Part shown: one piece after another, positions 29,425-37,055 of the stretch
Position numbering within the stretch: the stretch's first letter is position 1
Layout of the letters: the number at the start of each line of letters is the position of its first letter
Source: Bacillus sp. (in: firmicutes)
Lineage (GTDB): Bacteria > Bacillota > Bacilli > Bacillales > Bacillaceae
DNA: 37,055 nucleotides
NCBI GenBank assembly: GCA_031180405.1
Contig: JAPSLU010000017.1
Span: 1 to 37,055, forward strand
Reading direction: 5' to 3'
The notes under the pieces: generated by a model
What the model saw: only the letters and a program-made list of their open reading frames with translations
Database searches by the model: none
What the model was told of the DNA's origin: nothing
Made by a program: the position numbers and the translations under genes

Positions 29425-30435
29425 ATGGAAGCTCAGGTCCAAAATTTTGTTAATAAATATAATTTACCTGTTGTTCAAATAAATGGTGAACGAAACTACT
29501 GGTTGGTCAGAACCAATGCAGGTGCTTATTTTGATGAATTTTTTGGTGATAATTTCATAGCTATTGGCTGGGATGAATTTATTGATTTTAATAGATTCAA
29601 AGCTAAAAAGAAAGATGAAGCAATAGCAAAGGAACTTGAAGATATTTATCCTGATGAACAATCAGGAAGGATATATGGCCAAATTCATCGTTTCTTATTT
29701 GAAATGCAGGTTGGCGATATTGTCATGATTCCAAGTGTGAATTCTACTCTAATCAGGTTTGGCATTATAGAAAGTAAACCTTTTATTAGAGAAGTAAGTG
29801 CAACAAAAATTGACGAAGGCGCTTGTCCCTATATCAAAGCTAGAACAGTGAAGTGGATAAAAACCGTAAACAGACTAAAGTTAGATCCATATCTTTTTAG
29901 AATGATGCAGTCCCATCAAGCGATCAGTAATGCAAATGATTACGCTCATTATATTGATAGAACTTTACACTCCTTTTTTGTTAAAAATGGAAAGGCGTAC
30001 TTGGTACTTCCGGTTCAAAAAGAAGGGGATATTCCGGCCTATGACCTTGTCAACTTTGTTAACAGTATTGTTGATTTGATACCTCTGGTTAATAATATAA
30101 AGGGTATAGATCAAGAATATGATAAGGAAGATTTGGATTTGAAATTAAATGTCCAATCACCTGGCTTTACAGAGTTTTTCTCAGAAGCCCCTAATCTTAT
30201 ATTGGGTATTGGTCTAGTAATTGTTTTCCTTACGGGGAGTAAATTTAAGGGTATTTCAAAATCAAATGACGACTACGAAGTCCATTTTAAGGGTTTATTT
30301 GAAGAAAAGTTCCAAGAACAACTTGGAGAATTTGATAAGCTTAAGCAAAGTCATCAAGAGACTTTAGCTAAAATTAAAGCTGATTTGCCAGAGGAATTAA
30401 AAAAACTTCTCGAAGAAACTCAACGAGAAGATTAA
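29425..30435 (+). CDS. PUA/EVE-like N-terminal domain protein with a membrane segment (candidate defence protein)
   Basis: 336 residues. The N-terminal part (about 20-150) shows NYWLVRTNAGAYFDEFFGDN, FIAIGWDEF and QVGDIVMIPSVNSTLIRFGI, the pattern of PUA/EVE-like domains found at the front of many restriction and other defence proteins, where they read nucleic acid or modified bases. A middle region follows, then one probable membrane helix (about 256-272, APNLILGIGLVIVFLTG) and a C-terminal coiled coil (EEKFQEQLGEFDKLKQSHQE). No nuclease motif is seen. A sensor domain joined to a membrane segment suggests abortive-infection style action; this is inference. Confidence 0.6.
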   Translation: MEAQVQNFVNKYNLPVVQINGERNYWLVRTNAGAYFDEFFGDNFIAIGWDEFIDFNRFKAKKKDEAIAKELEDIYPDEQSGRIYGQIHRFLFEMQVGDIVMIPSVNSTLIRFGIIESKPFIREVSATKIDEGACPYIKARTVKWIKTVNRLKLDPYLFRMMQSHQAISNANDYAHYIDRTLHSFFVKNGKAYLVLPVQKEGDIPAYDLVNFVNSIVDLIPLVNNIKGIDQEYDKEDLDLKLNVQSPGFTEFFSEAPNLILGIGLVIVFLTGSKFKGISKSNDDYEVHFKGLFEEKFQEQLGEFDKLKQSHQETLAKIKADLPEELKKLLEETQRED

Positions 30436-30680
30436 TCTTTAGAATATGGAGAAGAAATCTTAAAATATTGTTTAATTATTAATATTGTTGATGGAGTGAA
30501 AACTAAAATATCTAAAGGTATATTGAAAAGATACTTATTATGTAGAGAAAGTAAGATACCAATTGTGTATTTCTGTACTAGGAAGAAGATTCCAAATAAC
30601 ACCATGAATGTCCCACACACGGAAATATAATGCAACAATTGCTTTAATAGAGGATCAATTTTCAATACCCCCTTTAGCAT
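30432..30680 (-). CDS. 82-aa two-span membrane protein
   Basis: Minus strand, ATG 30680, with AAAGGAGTGA at ideal distance. Two hydrophobic segments (YISVCGTFMVLFGIFFLVQ and IPLDILVFTPSTILIIKQY) are separated by a short loop. It converges on the PUA-like gene, overlapping its last 4 bases, so read-through of one would be antisense to the other. Family not recognised. Confidence 0.6.
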   Translation of the reverse strand: MLKGVLKIDPLLKQLLHYISVCGTFMVLFGIFFLVQKYTIGILLSLHNKYLFNIPLDILVFTPSTILIIKQYFKISSPYSKD

Positions 30681-30793
30681 ATATTTTCACTCCTTTCTTT
30701 AAAAATGTACATTAAATTCGAAAAAATATGCAACTTTTTTGAAGAATCCTTGAAATTATTATAGTCTTTAACAGAAAGATTAACAATAAATAA

Positions 30794-31057
30794 TTAAAAA
30801 GGCAAATCATCCCTCACAACCGGCCTAAACTGCTTCACATCTTCAGTAATATCATTCTCCTCGTTCCAGGTAACCATTTCAATAATCATATCCCTGCAGC
30901 CCGATTCACGCCATTGTTGCTGGATCCATTCGTAGGCTATCACTGCAACCGCAAAGTTTGGATCATCCGTAAAATCTCGGTCTCGAACGAAAAACTCTCC
31001 GCGGCTTAAACCTCTAATGCCTTCAATATTGAGGATTGTTTTAATTATTACCCTCAT
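30794..31057 (-). CDS. Conserved phage protein, 87 aa
   Basis: Minus strand, ATG 31057 after AAAAAGGAAG. Begins MRVIIKTILNIEGIRGLS and has the segment VAVIAYEWIQQQWRESGCRD, then a charged tail (TWNEENDITEDVKQFRPVV). Soluble, balanced charge. I recall similar small proteins in Bacillus phage genomes without known role. Located between the defence-like module and the restriction-modification locus. Confidence 0.6.
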   Translation of the reverse strand: MRVIIKTILNIEGIRGLSRGEFFVRDRDFTDDPNFAVAVIAYEWIQQQWRESGCRDMIIEMVTWNEENDITEDVKQFRPVVRDDLPF

Positions 31058-31209
31058 CTTGTGACTTCCTTTTTGATTTTATTATATTCAAACAAATGTT
31101 CTGTATTCGATGAATACAAAACATTAATGGTGAAAAATAGGTGCTTATTCAAATAAGAAAAGACGCGGTCACATGGCTTTTTTACCCCATTAACCACAAA
31201 CTGTAGTTA

Positions 31210-31353
31210 TTAATTAGAAGCAACTTTAACAGGCTCAGCATAAGCTGACGCTCCAAGTATCATATCCCATTGGACTGGCACACGAGCCAAGTTCCCCGTA
31301 GAATGTGCAAACAAACACCAAGAAAATACTTTAAAATTTATAATTCTAGAACA
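31210..31353 (-). pseudogene. C-terminal fragment of a decayed gene
   Basis: On the minus strand an open stretch without a start codon reads FSWCLFAHSTGNLARVPVQW, then DMILGASAYAEPVKVASN and TAA (31210-31212). It is bounded upstream by an in-frame TAG (31354-31356). The composition is protein-like and more GC-rich than its neighbours. No family is recognised. The rest of the 31058-31384 gap shows nothing else I can support. Confidence 0.3.
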
Positions 31354-31384
31354 CTAGGACACCGATAATAAATTCATATATGCG

Positions 31385-31413
31385 TTGGTATTTTCACGAA
31401 TACGTGATAAAGT
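31385..31413 (+). promoter_or_regulatory. Promoter with embedded palindromic operator of the R-M controller
   Basis: TTGGTA (31385-31390) and TAAAGT (31408-31413) are spaced by exactly 17 bases. The spacer contains the perfect palindrome TCACG-AATA-CGTGA (31394-31407). An operator between -35 and -10 of a small HTH gene is typical of autoregulated C proteins of restriction-modification systems. Operator identity is inferred. Confidence 0.55.
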
Positions 31414-31444
31414 TTTAATAGGATTAATTTTGGAGGTTATTATA

Positions 31445-31657
31445 ATGGTAGTCCGGTATAACAAGTTGTTTAAGTTACTTATTGATAGAAAGATGTCTAA
31501 TGCTGAACTTGCGATAAAAGCAGGTTTTAGTGCAAACATAATAACTAGATTAAAAAGGGATAAATATATTTCACTCGATAGTATTGAAAAAATTTGTAAC
31601 GTTCTTGAATGTAAAGTGGATGACATACTAGAATTCGTTCCTGATAAGGATGAATAA
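31445..31657 (+). CDS. XRE-family controller (C-protein-like)
   Basis: 70 residues. TTTTGGAGG supports ATG 31445, not the upstream TTG-type frame start at 31385. It is a single Cro/CI helix-turn-helix: NAELAIKAGFSANIITRLKR, then SLDSIEKICNVLECKVDDIL. Size, position immediately upstream of the R-M genes and an overlapping promoter palindrome fit a C protein that delays nuclease production after entry. YozG-like regulators have the same fold, so the assignment is not certain. Confidence 0.65.
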   Translation: MVVRYNKLFKLLIDRKMSNAELAIKAGFSANIITRLKRDKYISLDSIEKICNVLECKVDDILEFVPDKDE

Positions 31658-31687
31658 TTCAGGAAGTAGATGAAGTGAGGTTATAAA

Positions 31688-32632
31688 GTGCTCAAATACA
31701 TAGACGTAGATATTAACGAAAATGAAATTATAGAATTTGGAGAACAATTATTATCTATCCTTCTTAAAGATCGGACAACGGGACGAAATATTATCTGGGG
31801 TACAAGTGACTATAAAGATCTTGGCGATTTTTATCATGATAATGAAGAAATAAATTCGACATTAATTACAGGACTTCATCGAAAAGTCATCCAACCTAGA
31901 ATCACTAAATCTAAGATGAATCAAAGTAGCCGCACAAAAGAAAAGGCAGAAGTTTTCACACCCTCGTGGATATGTAATGAACAAAATAATTTAATTGACG
32001 AACAATGGTTTGGAAGAAAGAATGTATTTAATATACAGCTGCATAAATCATGGGAAGTAAATGATCAGAAAATAGAATTCCCCAATATTAAAGGAAAGAT
32101 GTGGGGAGATTACGTAGATGCTCGAAGGATGGAACTTTCTTGTGGAGAAGCTCCTTATCTAGTAAGTAGATACGATACAAATACAGGTGAAACCATTAAA
32201 ATTAAAGACAGAATTGGAATATTAGATCGTAAAATGAGAGTTATCAATGAAAATGTTGATGACGAAACAAATTGGATGAAGTGGACTGAACGAGCTTTCC
32301 AAAGCGTATATGCATATGAATATCAAGGTGATAACTTGCTGCTTGCTCGTGAAAATTTACTATACACTTTTATAGATAATTTAATTCATAAATTTAATAG
32401 AGAACCTACTTTTAACGAACTGAAAAGAATAGCAACAATTATCTCATGGAATATATGGCAAATGGATGGTATTACCAATACTGTTCCGTTGTGTGATAAA
32501 AGAAAATGGATGGAACAAATTTCCTTATTTGATATAATAGAAGATATACCTGAGCGCCAGTATTGTAAGATAAAGGATTGGCGGTCTAAAGTAATTGTTG
32601 AATATCAATCATTGTTAAAAGGGGTAAATTAA
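31688..32632 (+). CDS. R-M accessory subunit resembling a methylase lacking the catalytic motif
   Basis: 314 residues from GTG 31688 after GTGAGG. It has SSRTKEKAEVFTPSWICNEQN (methylase motif X-like TPSWI, 91-95) and RRMELSCGEAPYLVSRYD (149-163, a motif I-like stretch), then WNIWQMDGITNTVP. No NPPY motif IV is seen. I recall such proteins annotated as subunit M beside GIY-YIG/helicase and Eco57I-type methylase genes. It probably forms part of the methylase or specificity complex. Its stop overlaps the next start (TAATG). Confidence 0.65.
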   Translation: MLKYIDVDINENEIIEFGEQLLSILLKDRTTGRNIIWGTSDYKDLGDFYHDNEEINSTLITGLHRKVIQPRITKSKMNQSSRTKEKAEVFTPSWICNEQNNLIDEQWFGRKNVFNIQLHKSWEVNDQKIEFPNIKGKMWGDYVDARRMELSCGEAPYLVSRYDTNTGETIKIKDRIGILDRKMRVINENVDDETNWMKWTERAFQSVYAYEYQGDNLLLARENLLYTFIDNLIHKFNREPTFNELKRIATIISWNIWQMDGITNTVPLCDKRKWMEQISLFDIIEDIPERQYCKIKDWRSKVIVEYQSLLKGVN

Positions 32633-34881
32633 TGGGTGAAATGTTCGGACCAACATTTGAGTATAAACTAATATATATTTTTGAGATCAAAGATGAAAAA
32701 CATCGGGGACTTTTGAAAATCGGTGACACTACTATACAAACAGATGAAGCTATTGATAAGTTGCAACCTAACTGTAAAGCTTTGAATGAAGCTGCAAGAA
32801 AAAGAATAAAGCAGTATACAAATACTGTGGGAGTTTCACCAGAACTATTACATTCAGAATTAGCAGTACGTATCATTAAAGATAGGAATGGAATGCCTGC
32901 CTTAGAAGCATTTCGTGACTATCACGTCCATAAAGTTTTGGAAAACTCGAATATCAAAAAGAAGAAGCTCAATAACTCTACAAGTCGAGAATGGTTTGAA
33001 GTAGATTTACAAACAGTTCTAAAAGCAATTGAAGCTGTTAAAAAGAACGTAAATAATTTATCAAATAGCGCAACATCAAAAATCATCCCTATTGTTTTCA
33101 GACCAGAACAAGAAGAAGCAATTGAAAAAACTATTAAACAGTTTAAAAAAGGAAACCGAATGCTATGGAATGCTAAAATGCGTTTTGGAAAAACTTTATG
33201 TGCCCTCGAAGTGGTTAGAAAGTCAAAATTCAAAAAAACAATAATTATAACTCATCGACCTGTTGTTGATGATGGCTGGTATTCAGATTTTGGAAAAGTT
33301 TTTATTAATGAGTCAAATTACATTTATGGTTCAAAAAATAGTGGGTATACTGTGGATCAACTATTGAAACAAGAAAAAAACTTTGTGTACTTTGCATCTT
33401 TGCAGGACTTACGAGGTTCAGATGCAGTTGGAGGAAAATTTGGCAAGAATAGTGAAATATTTTCATTAGATTGGGATTTTGTTATTGTTGATGAAGCTCA
33501 TGAAGGAACAACAACCGCAATAGGAAATGATGTAATCAAAAAAGTTGTAAAAGAGGAAAATGATTACGATACGAAATTTCTTGCACTTTCAGGAACCCCA
33601 TTTAATATATTAAATGATTATGATGACAATATATACACTTGGGATTATGTTATGGAACAGCGAAATAAGAAAGAATGGGATATAAATTATTTTGGGGATT
33701 CTAATCCTTATGATGAATTACCCGAACTTAAAATATACACATATGATCTAGGGAAAATAATTGATGATGCTAAATATGTTGAGCTAGAAGATAAAGCATT
33801 CAACTTTCGAGAGTTTTTTAGAGTTTGGACAGGCGATATATCAATAGATAGACGTCCTATGCCTGATAGTAGTCTAGTAGGGGAATTTTATCATGAAAAA
33901 GATATAAGAAGCTTTTTAGACTTGATAACTAATGAAGATCACGATAGTCAGTATCCTTACTCTAACGAGGAATACCGAAATTTATTTAAACACTCTTTGT
34001 GGATGGTGCCCGGGGTAAAAGAAGCTAAGGCATTAAGCAAAATGATGAGAAAGCATCCTGTATTTGGTAGTGGAGCTTTTAATATTGTTAATGTTGCCGG
34101 CGATGGTGATGAAGAAGAAAAAACTGAAGATGCATTGAAGAAAGTTCGAGATGCTATTAAGAGTGCTGGTGATGGATATACAATCACTCTTTCTTGTGGA
34201 AAATTAACTACTGGTGTTACAGTTCCAGAATGGACAGCTGTATTCATGCTTTCAGGTTCTTTCTCTACTTCTGCTGCAAATTATTTACAAACTATTTTCC
34301 GTGTTCAGTCTCCATGTAATATTAACGGGAAAATAAAACAGAGTTGCTATGTTTTTGATTTTGCGCCAGATAGAACTTTAAAAATGGTTGCAGAAGCAGT
34401 TGCACTTTCCACAAAAGCTGGAAAAGCTAATGCAACAGATAAGAAAATAATGGGGGAATTTTTAAACTATTGTCCAGTTATTTCAGTCGATGGAACTGTT
34501 ATGAAAGAGTATGATACTAACAAATTATTGCAACAATTGAAGCGAGCTTATGCGGAAAGAGCGGTGAAAAATGGATTTGATGATACAAATTTATATAATG
34601 ATGAACTGTTAAAATTAGAGGATGTTGATATTGAAAAATTTAACAATCTTAAAGGCATAATTGGAAAGTCAAAAGCCACACCAAAAACAAATGAAATTGA
34701 GCTCAATCATCAAGGGTTTACAGATGAAGAATATGAAGAAGTTGAACGTATCAAGAAGAAAACGAAGAAAGAAATAACCCCTGAAGAACAAGAAAAAATT
34801 AAGGAAATTAATGAGCAACGAAAGCAAAAGGCTATGCAATATCGATTTTGCGTGGAATTTCCATTCGAATGCCTTTGTTGA
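32632..34881 (+). CDS. GIY-YIG nuclease and SF2 helicase polypeptide of an R-M system (N-terminal half of a split gene)
   Basis: 749 residues. N-terminal GIY-YIG/T5orf172-type nuclease (about 10-125): KLIYIFEI, LLKIGDTT, R57-containing EAARKRIK, HKVLE and REWFEV. The SF2 helicase follows: motif I MRFGKT (183-188), motif II DEAH (287-290), motif III SGTPF (320-324) and a motif VI-like QTIFRVQSP (about 552-560). It would translocate on DNA and cut unmodified invaders. The last 12 residues (YRFCVEFPFECLC) look out of frame: one extra T in the T run at 34846-34849 would continue into the methylase frame. Confidence 0.75.
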   Translation: MGEMFGPTFEYKLIYIFEIKDEKHRGLLKIGDTTIQTDEAIDKLQPNCKALNEAARKRIKQYTNTVGVSPELLHSELAVRIIKDRNGMPALEAFRDYHVHKVLENSNIKKKKLNNSTSREWFEVDLQTVLKAIEAVKKNVNNLSNSATSKIIPIVFRPEQEEAIEKTIKQFKKGNRMLWNAKMRFGKTLCALEVVRKSKFKKTIIITHRPVVDDGWYSDFGKVFINESNYIYGSKNSGYTVDQLLKQEKNFVYFASLQDLRGSDAVGGKFGKNSEIFSLDWDFVIVDEAHEGTTTAIGNDVIKKVVKEENDYDTKFLALSGTPFNILNDYDDNIYTWDYVMEQRNKKEWDINYFGDSNPYDELPELKIYTYDLGKIIDDAKYVELEDKAFNFREFFRVWTGDISIDRRPMPDSSLVGEFYHEKDIRSFLDLITNEDHDSQYPYSNEEYRNLFKHSLWMVPGVKEAKALSKMMRKHPVFGSGAFNIVNVAGDGDEEEKTEDALKKVRDAIKSAGDGYTITLSCGKLTTGVTVPEWTAVFMLSGSFSTSAANYLQTIFRVQSPCNINGKIKQSCYVFDFAPDRTLKMVAEAVALSTKAGKANATDKKIMGEFLNYCPVISVDGTVMKEYDTNKLLQQLKRAYAERAVKNGFDDTNLYNDELLKLEDVDIEKFNNLKGIIGKSKATPKTNEIELNHQGFTDEEYEEVERIKKKTKKEITPEEQEKIKEINEQRKQKAMQYRFCVEFPFECLC

Positions 34882-36611
34882 TCTATGGGGCTGATATTGA
34901 CATTAATGAAGATATCACCATGGAAAATCTTGTGGATATTGTAGACGACTCATCCTGGGATGAATTTATGCCAGACGGTGTATCGAAAGATTTATTCAAA
35001 AGTTTTATTAAGTATTATGATGCAGAGATATTTATTGCAGCTGGAAGAAAGATAAGAGACACAGTTAGAAGTGCAGATGAATTATCTCCGACAGAGCGTG
35101 TTAAAAAAATTACAGAATTGTTTTCCAATTTTAAGAATCCAGATAAAGAAACTGTGCTTACACCATGGCGTGTTGTAAATATGCATATGAGTGATTGCCT
35201 TGGCGGTTATGACTTTTATGATGCAAATCATACTAGTTTATTAGACACACCGAGATTTGTTGATCGGGGACCAGTAACTAAAGATACACTAGCAAATACA
35301 GATGCTAAGATACTGGAGATAAATTCAAAGACAGGTCTTTATCCACTTTATGTTACTTATAGTATTTTCCGTAGCAAGTGTGATAATTATGCTGAAGATG
35401 AACTAGACTATAAATTGCTGGAGGCTCTATGGAATGAAACTGTTCAGCAGAACATATTTGTGATTTGCAAGACACCAATGGCAAAGTCTATCACAAAACG
35501 AACTTTAATTGGATTTAAGAATATTCCCGTCAATGCTCATTATTTTGATGATCTTATTAAAATGTTAAAGAATAAGCAAAAACAGTTTGTTGACAGAGTT
35601 TTAAAGTCAAGCTATTGGAAAAAGGATGGTAAGAAAATGAAGTTTGATGCTGTGGTTGGTAATCCTCCTTACCAAATAATGGATGGAGGTACAAAGACAA
35701 GTGCTTCACCAATATATAATAAATTTGTTGAATCTTCAAAAGCATTAAATCCTAAATATATATCTATGATTACACCAGCAAGATGGTATGTTGGAGGAAA
35801 AGGGCTAGATTCTTTTAGAACATCTATGCTTAATGATAATCATATTACACGCTTGATTGACTTTCCAAATTCTAATGAAGTATTCCCAACCGTAGATATT
35901 GCCGGGGGTGTAAGTTACTTTTTATGGGATAAGAATATTCAAAGCGAGTGTGAAGTTGTAAATTGTGCAGATGATGAAAGAAATGCATTAACTAGACCTT
36001 TAAATGAATATGATGTTTTTATTCGCTCTAATAAAGCTATATCCATTGTAAGAAAAACTTTACAAAATCATAAAGGTGCATTTATGGATACAGTTGTTTC
36101 TGCATCAAAACCATTTGGATTAAGAACTTTTTATAAACCAAAAGAATCAGGAGTGCCGTGCCAATTTATTCAAAAAATCGGTTTAAAGTATGCTGATCCT
36201 AAAGATGTCAAAGACCAATGGAACTTATTAAATAAATGGAAATTATTAGCGCCTCGTTCACCTATTGCAGGTCAAACTGATTTCACCAAACCTGTCGGGT
36301 TTTACTATGATGGTAATACACGTATTGTACCGCCTGGAACTTGCTGTACAGAATCCTTTCTTGTATTGTTTTCATCAGATTCTGAGGAAGAAGTTCTTTC
36401 ATTTAAGACATACCTTTTTACGAAAGTGGTTAGATTCTTGTTACTCCAATGTGTTGCTTCACAAGATGTAATTCGTGACAAATATAAGTTTGTACCACAC
36501 TTGGGTAATTATTCAGGATCATATACTGATGAAATGTTGTGTGAAATGTGGGATATTACGGAGGAGGAATGGCAATACATTGATTCAAGAATACACAATT
36601 ATGAAAAATAA
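34848..36611 (+). CDS. N6-adenine methylase and target-recognition part (C-terminal half of the split R-M gene)
   Basis: 587 residues as an open frame; the apparent TTG start at 34848 has no good ribosome binding site and lies within LRGISIRMPLLIYG, a segment I recall as internal in related fused proteins. Methylase motif X TPWRVVN (105-111), motif I-like ILEINSKTG (155-163) and motif IV NPPYQ (272-276) are intact. The C-terminal region (about 400-587, VSASKPFGLRTFYKP, AGQTDFTKPVGFY) is probably the target-recognition domain. In frame with the preceding polypeptide it would be about 1330 residues, a Type ISP/IIG-like layout. If the frameshift is real, only low-level expression is expected. 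Confidence 0.7.
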   Translation: MRGISIRMPLLIYGADIDINEDITMENLVDIVDDSSWDEFMPDGVSKDLFKSFIKYYDAEIFIAAGRKIRDTVRSADELSPTERVKKITELFSNFKNPDKETVLTPWRVVNMHMSDCLGGYDFYDANHTSLLDTPRFVDRGPVTKDTLANTDAKILEINSKTGLYPLYVTYSIFRSKCDNYAEDELDYKLLEALWNETVQQNIFVICKTPMAKSITKRTLIGFKNIPVNAHYFDDLIKMLKNKQKQFVDRVLKSSYWKKDGKKMKFDAVVGNPPYQIMDGGTKTSASPIYNKFVESSKALNPKYISMITPARWYVGGKGLDSFRTSMLNDNHITRLIDFPNSNEVFPTVDIAGGVSYFLWDKNIQSECEVVNCADDERNALTRPLNEYDVFIRSNKAISIVRKTLQNHKGAFMDTVVSASKPFGLRTFYKPKESGVPCQFIQKIGLKYADPKDVKDQWNLLNKWKLLAPRSPIAGQTDFTKPVGFYYDGNTRIVPPGTCCTESFLVLFSSDSEEEVLSFKTYLFTKVVRFLLLQCVASQDVIRDKYKFVPHLGNYSGSYTDEMLCEMWDITEEEWQYIDSRIHNYEK

Positions 36612-36703
36612 CATTTAGATACTGAAAAGAATGAATTAATAACATATCTATTTTTTTCGATTTTATGTGAAAATGAATGAGCGGATTTTATGTAACAAGT
36701 ATT

Positions 36704-36747
36704 AAAAGCGGAAACCCTTGATATACATTGGTATTGCGCTTTTCTTT
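36704..36747 (+). terminator. Terminator after the R-M operon
   Basis: AAAAGCG (36704-36710) pairs with CGCTTTT (36737-36743), 26-base loop, followed by CTTTTA. Long loop lowers certainty. Confidence 0.5.
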
Positions 36748-36795
36748 TATAGCGTCCCTCGGAGATTTGAACTAGCTTAGGAGACAGATTATGGG

Positions 36796-36849
36796 GTTGT
36801 TGACGAATTGTTGACGAAAACGGTCAACAACGGTAGGTTTTAAACCTAC
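36796..36849. repeat. Tandem 11-mers and palindromes near the right prophage end
   Basis: TTGTTGACGAA occurs twice in tandem (36797-36807, 36808-36818), and GTTGTTGAC (36796-36804) has its complement GTCAACAAC at 36823-36831. A separate palindrome GTAGGTTT-T-AAACCTAC lies at 36833-36849. These may be integrase or excisionase arm sites, or operators. Confidence 0.4.
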
Positions 36850-36942
36850 AAGAACATATTTCACTCCTGCTAAAGCCTTGATATGTATGGGATTTTCCAT
36901 AATAACCTTGTTGCTTCCGTATCTGTTTACCACTTTGACAGG

Positions 36943-36975
36943 GTAGAGGTCGCTGGTTCGAACCCAGTCGGAAAT
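36943..36975 (+). other. tRNA 3'-end-like sequence: probable attachment site attR
   Basis: GGTCGCTGG-TTCGAAC-CCAG (36949-36967) is a complete tRNA T-arm, stem CTGG/CCAG (36953-36956, 36964-36967) with loop TTCGAAC, followed by CGGAAATA as a possible acceptor end, and a strong terminator from 36982. I do not see a convincing anticodon or D arm upstream, so this is a tRNA 3' fragment, as left at one end when a phage integrates into a tRNA gene. The identity of the tRNA cannot be told. Sequence after about 37020 is likely host DNA. Confidence 0.5.
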
Positions 36976-36981
36976 ATACTT

Positions 36982-37018
36982 AAAGTGTCTGGCTGCCGAT
37001 AGCCAGGCACTTTTTTTG
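36982..37018 (+). terminator. Strong intrinsic terminator
   Basis: AAAGTGTCTGGCT (36982-36994) pairs with AGCCAGGCACTTT (37001-37013), one T-G pair, then a T run to 37017. It sits right after the tRNA-like element, consistent with the host tRNA terminator. Confidence 0.85.
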
Positions 37019-37055
37019 TTTACAGGGGGTTGCTTTTAAAGTGGGAACCCCTGCA

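Noticed and set aside
34840-34855. Programmed -1 ribosomal frameshift joining helicase and methylase
   Set aside because: The zero-frame codons CGA TTT TGC do not form an X XXY YYZ slippery heptamer; slipping back would create mismatches, so a plain indel is more likely.
36890-36975. Complete tRNA gene
   Set aside because: Only the T-arm and a possible acceptor end can be drawn; no D-arm or proper anticodon stem-loop precedes it.
1-37055. CRISPR array, insertion sequence or transposase
   Set aside because: No regularly spaced direct repeats with unique spacers and no transposase-like frame were seen; the repeats present are short and local.

Overview
This window is almost entirely an integrated, tailed-phage genome (a prophage) from a low-GC Gram-positive host, most likely a Bacillaceae member. 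The evidence is strong AGGAGG-type ribosome binding sites, frequent TTG/GTG starts, an early and head gene order matching the B. subtilis skin/PBSX family (yqaI-yqaJ-recT-dnaD-like, then terS-terL-portal-minor head-scaffold-capsid), and Gram-positive lysis proteins (XhlA-like, phi-LC3-type holin, amidase with LysM). The tail genes (Gp15 chaperone, tape measure, Dit, endopeptidase-type tail protein) are those of a long, non-contractile siphovirus tail, so this is a mosaic of a skin-type early/head block and a siphovirus tail.

Layout. 1-0.4 kb: end of an XRE-type regulator and two micro-genes. 0.45-4.3 kb: early operon for recombination and replication (YqaI, YqaJ exonuclease, RecT annealase, DnaD-like initiator with an iteron-like repeat array inside its gene, small zinc and basic proteins). 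4.3-6.5 kb: an island of minus-strand genes, including a c-di-GMP-I (GEMM) riboswitch-like RNA in front of a small Cys-rich protein, two tiny membrane proteins separated by twin 55-nt hairpins, and a 204-aa soluble protein. 6.6-7.4 kb: a zinc-ribbon protein and a late-regulator-like HTH protein ending in a strong terminator. 7.5-8.5 kb: a small phage gene, then a minus-strand 39-aa hydrophobic peptide divergent from a DUF2513 gene. 8.6-25.5 kb: the plus-strand late operon, DNA packaging, head, neck, tail. 25.5-26.9 kb: lysis cassette.

27-31 kb: lysogenic accessory genes: a secreted protein plus tiny membrane protein with their own promoter and terminator; minus-strand small genes; a divergent pair consisting of a membrane/coiled-coil protein and a PUA-like-domain protein with its own membrane segment, a plausible undescribed defence module; then a decayed gene fragment. 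31.4-36.6 kb: a restriction-modification locus with a C-type HTH controller whose promoter contains a palindrome, an MTase-like accessory subunit, a GIY-YIG nuclease/SF2 helicase polypeptide and an N6-adenine methylase/specificity polypeptide. The last two look like one ancestral polypeptide split by a one-base frameshift in a T run.

The right end (about 36.7-37.0 kb) holds terminators, short repeats and a tRNA T-arm-like sequence followed by a terminator. I read this as the probable attachment site (attR), with host DNA after it. The integrase and the other end of the prophage lie outside the window on the left.
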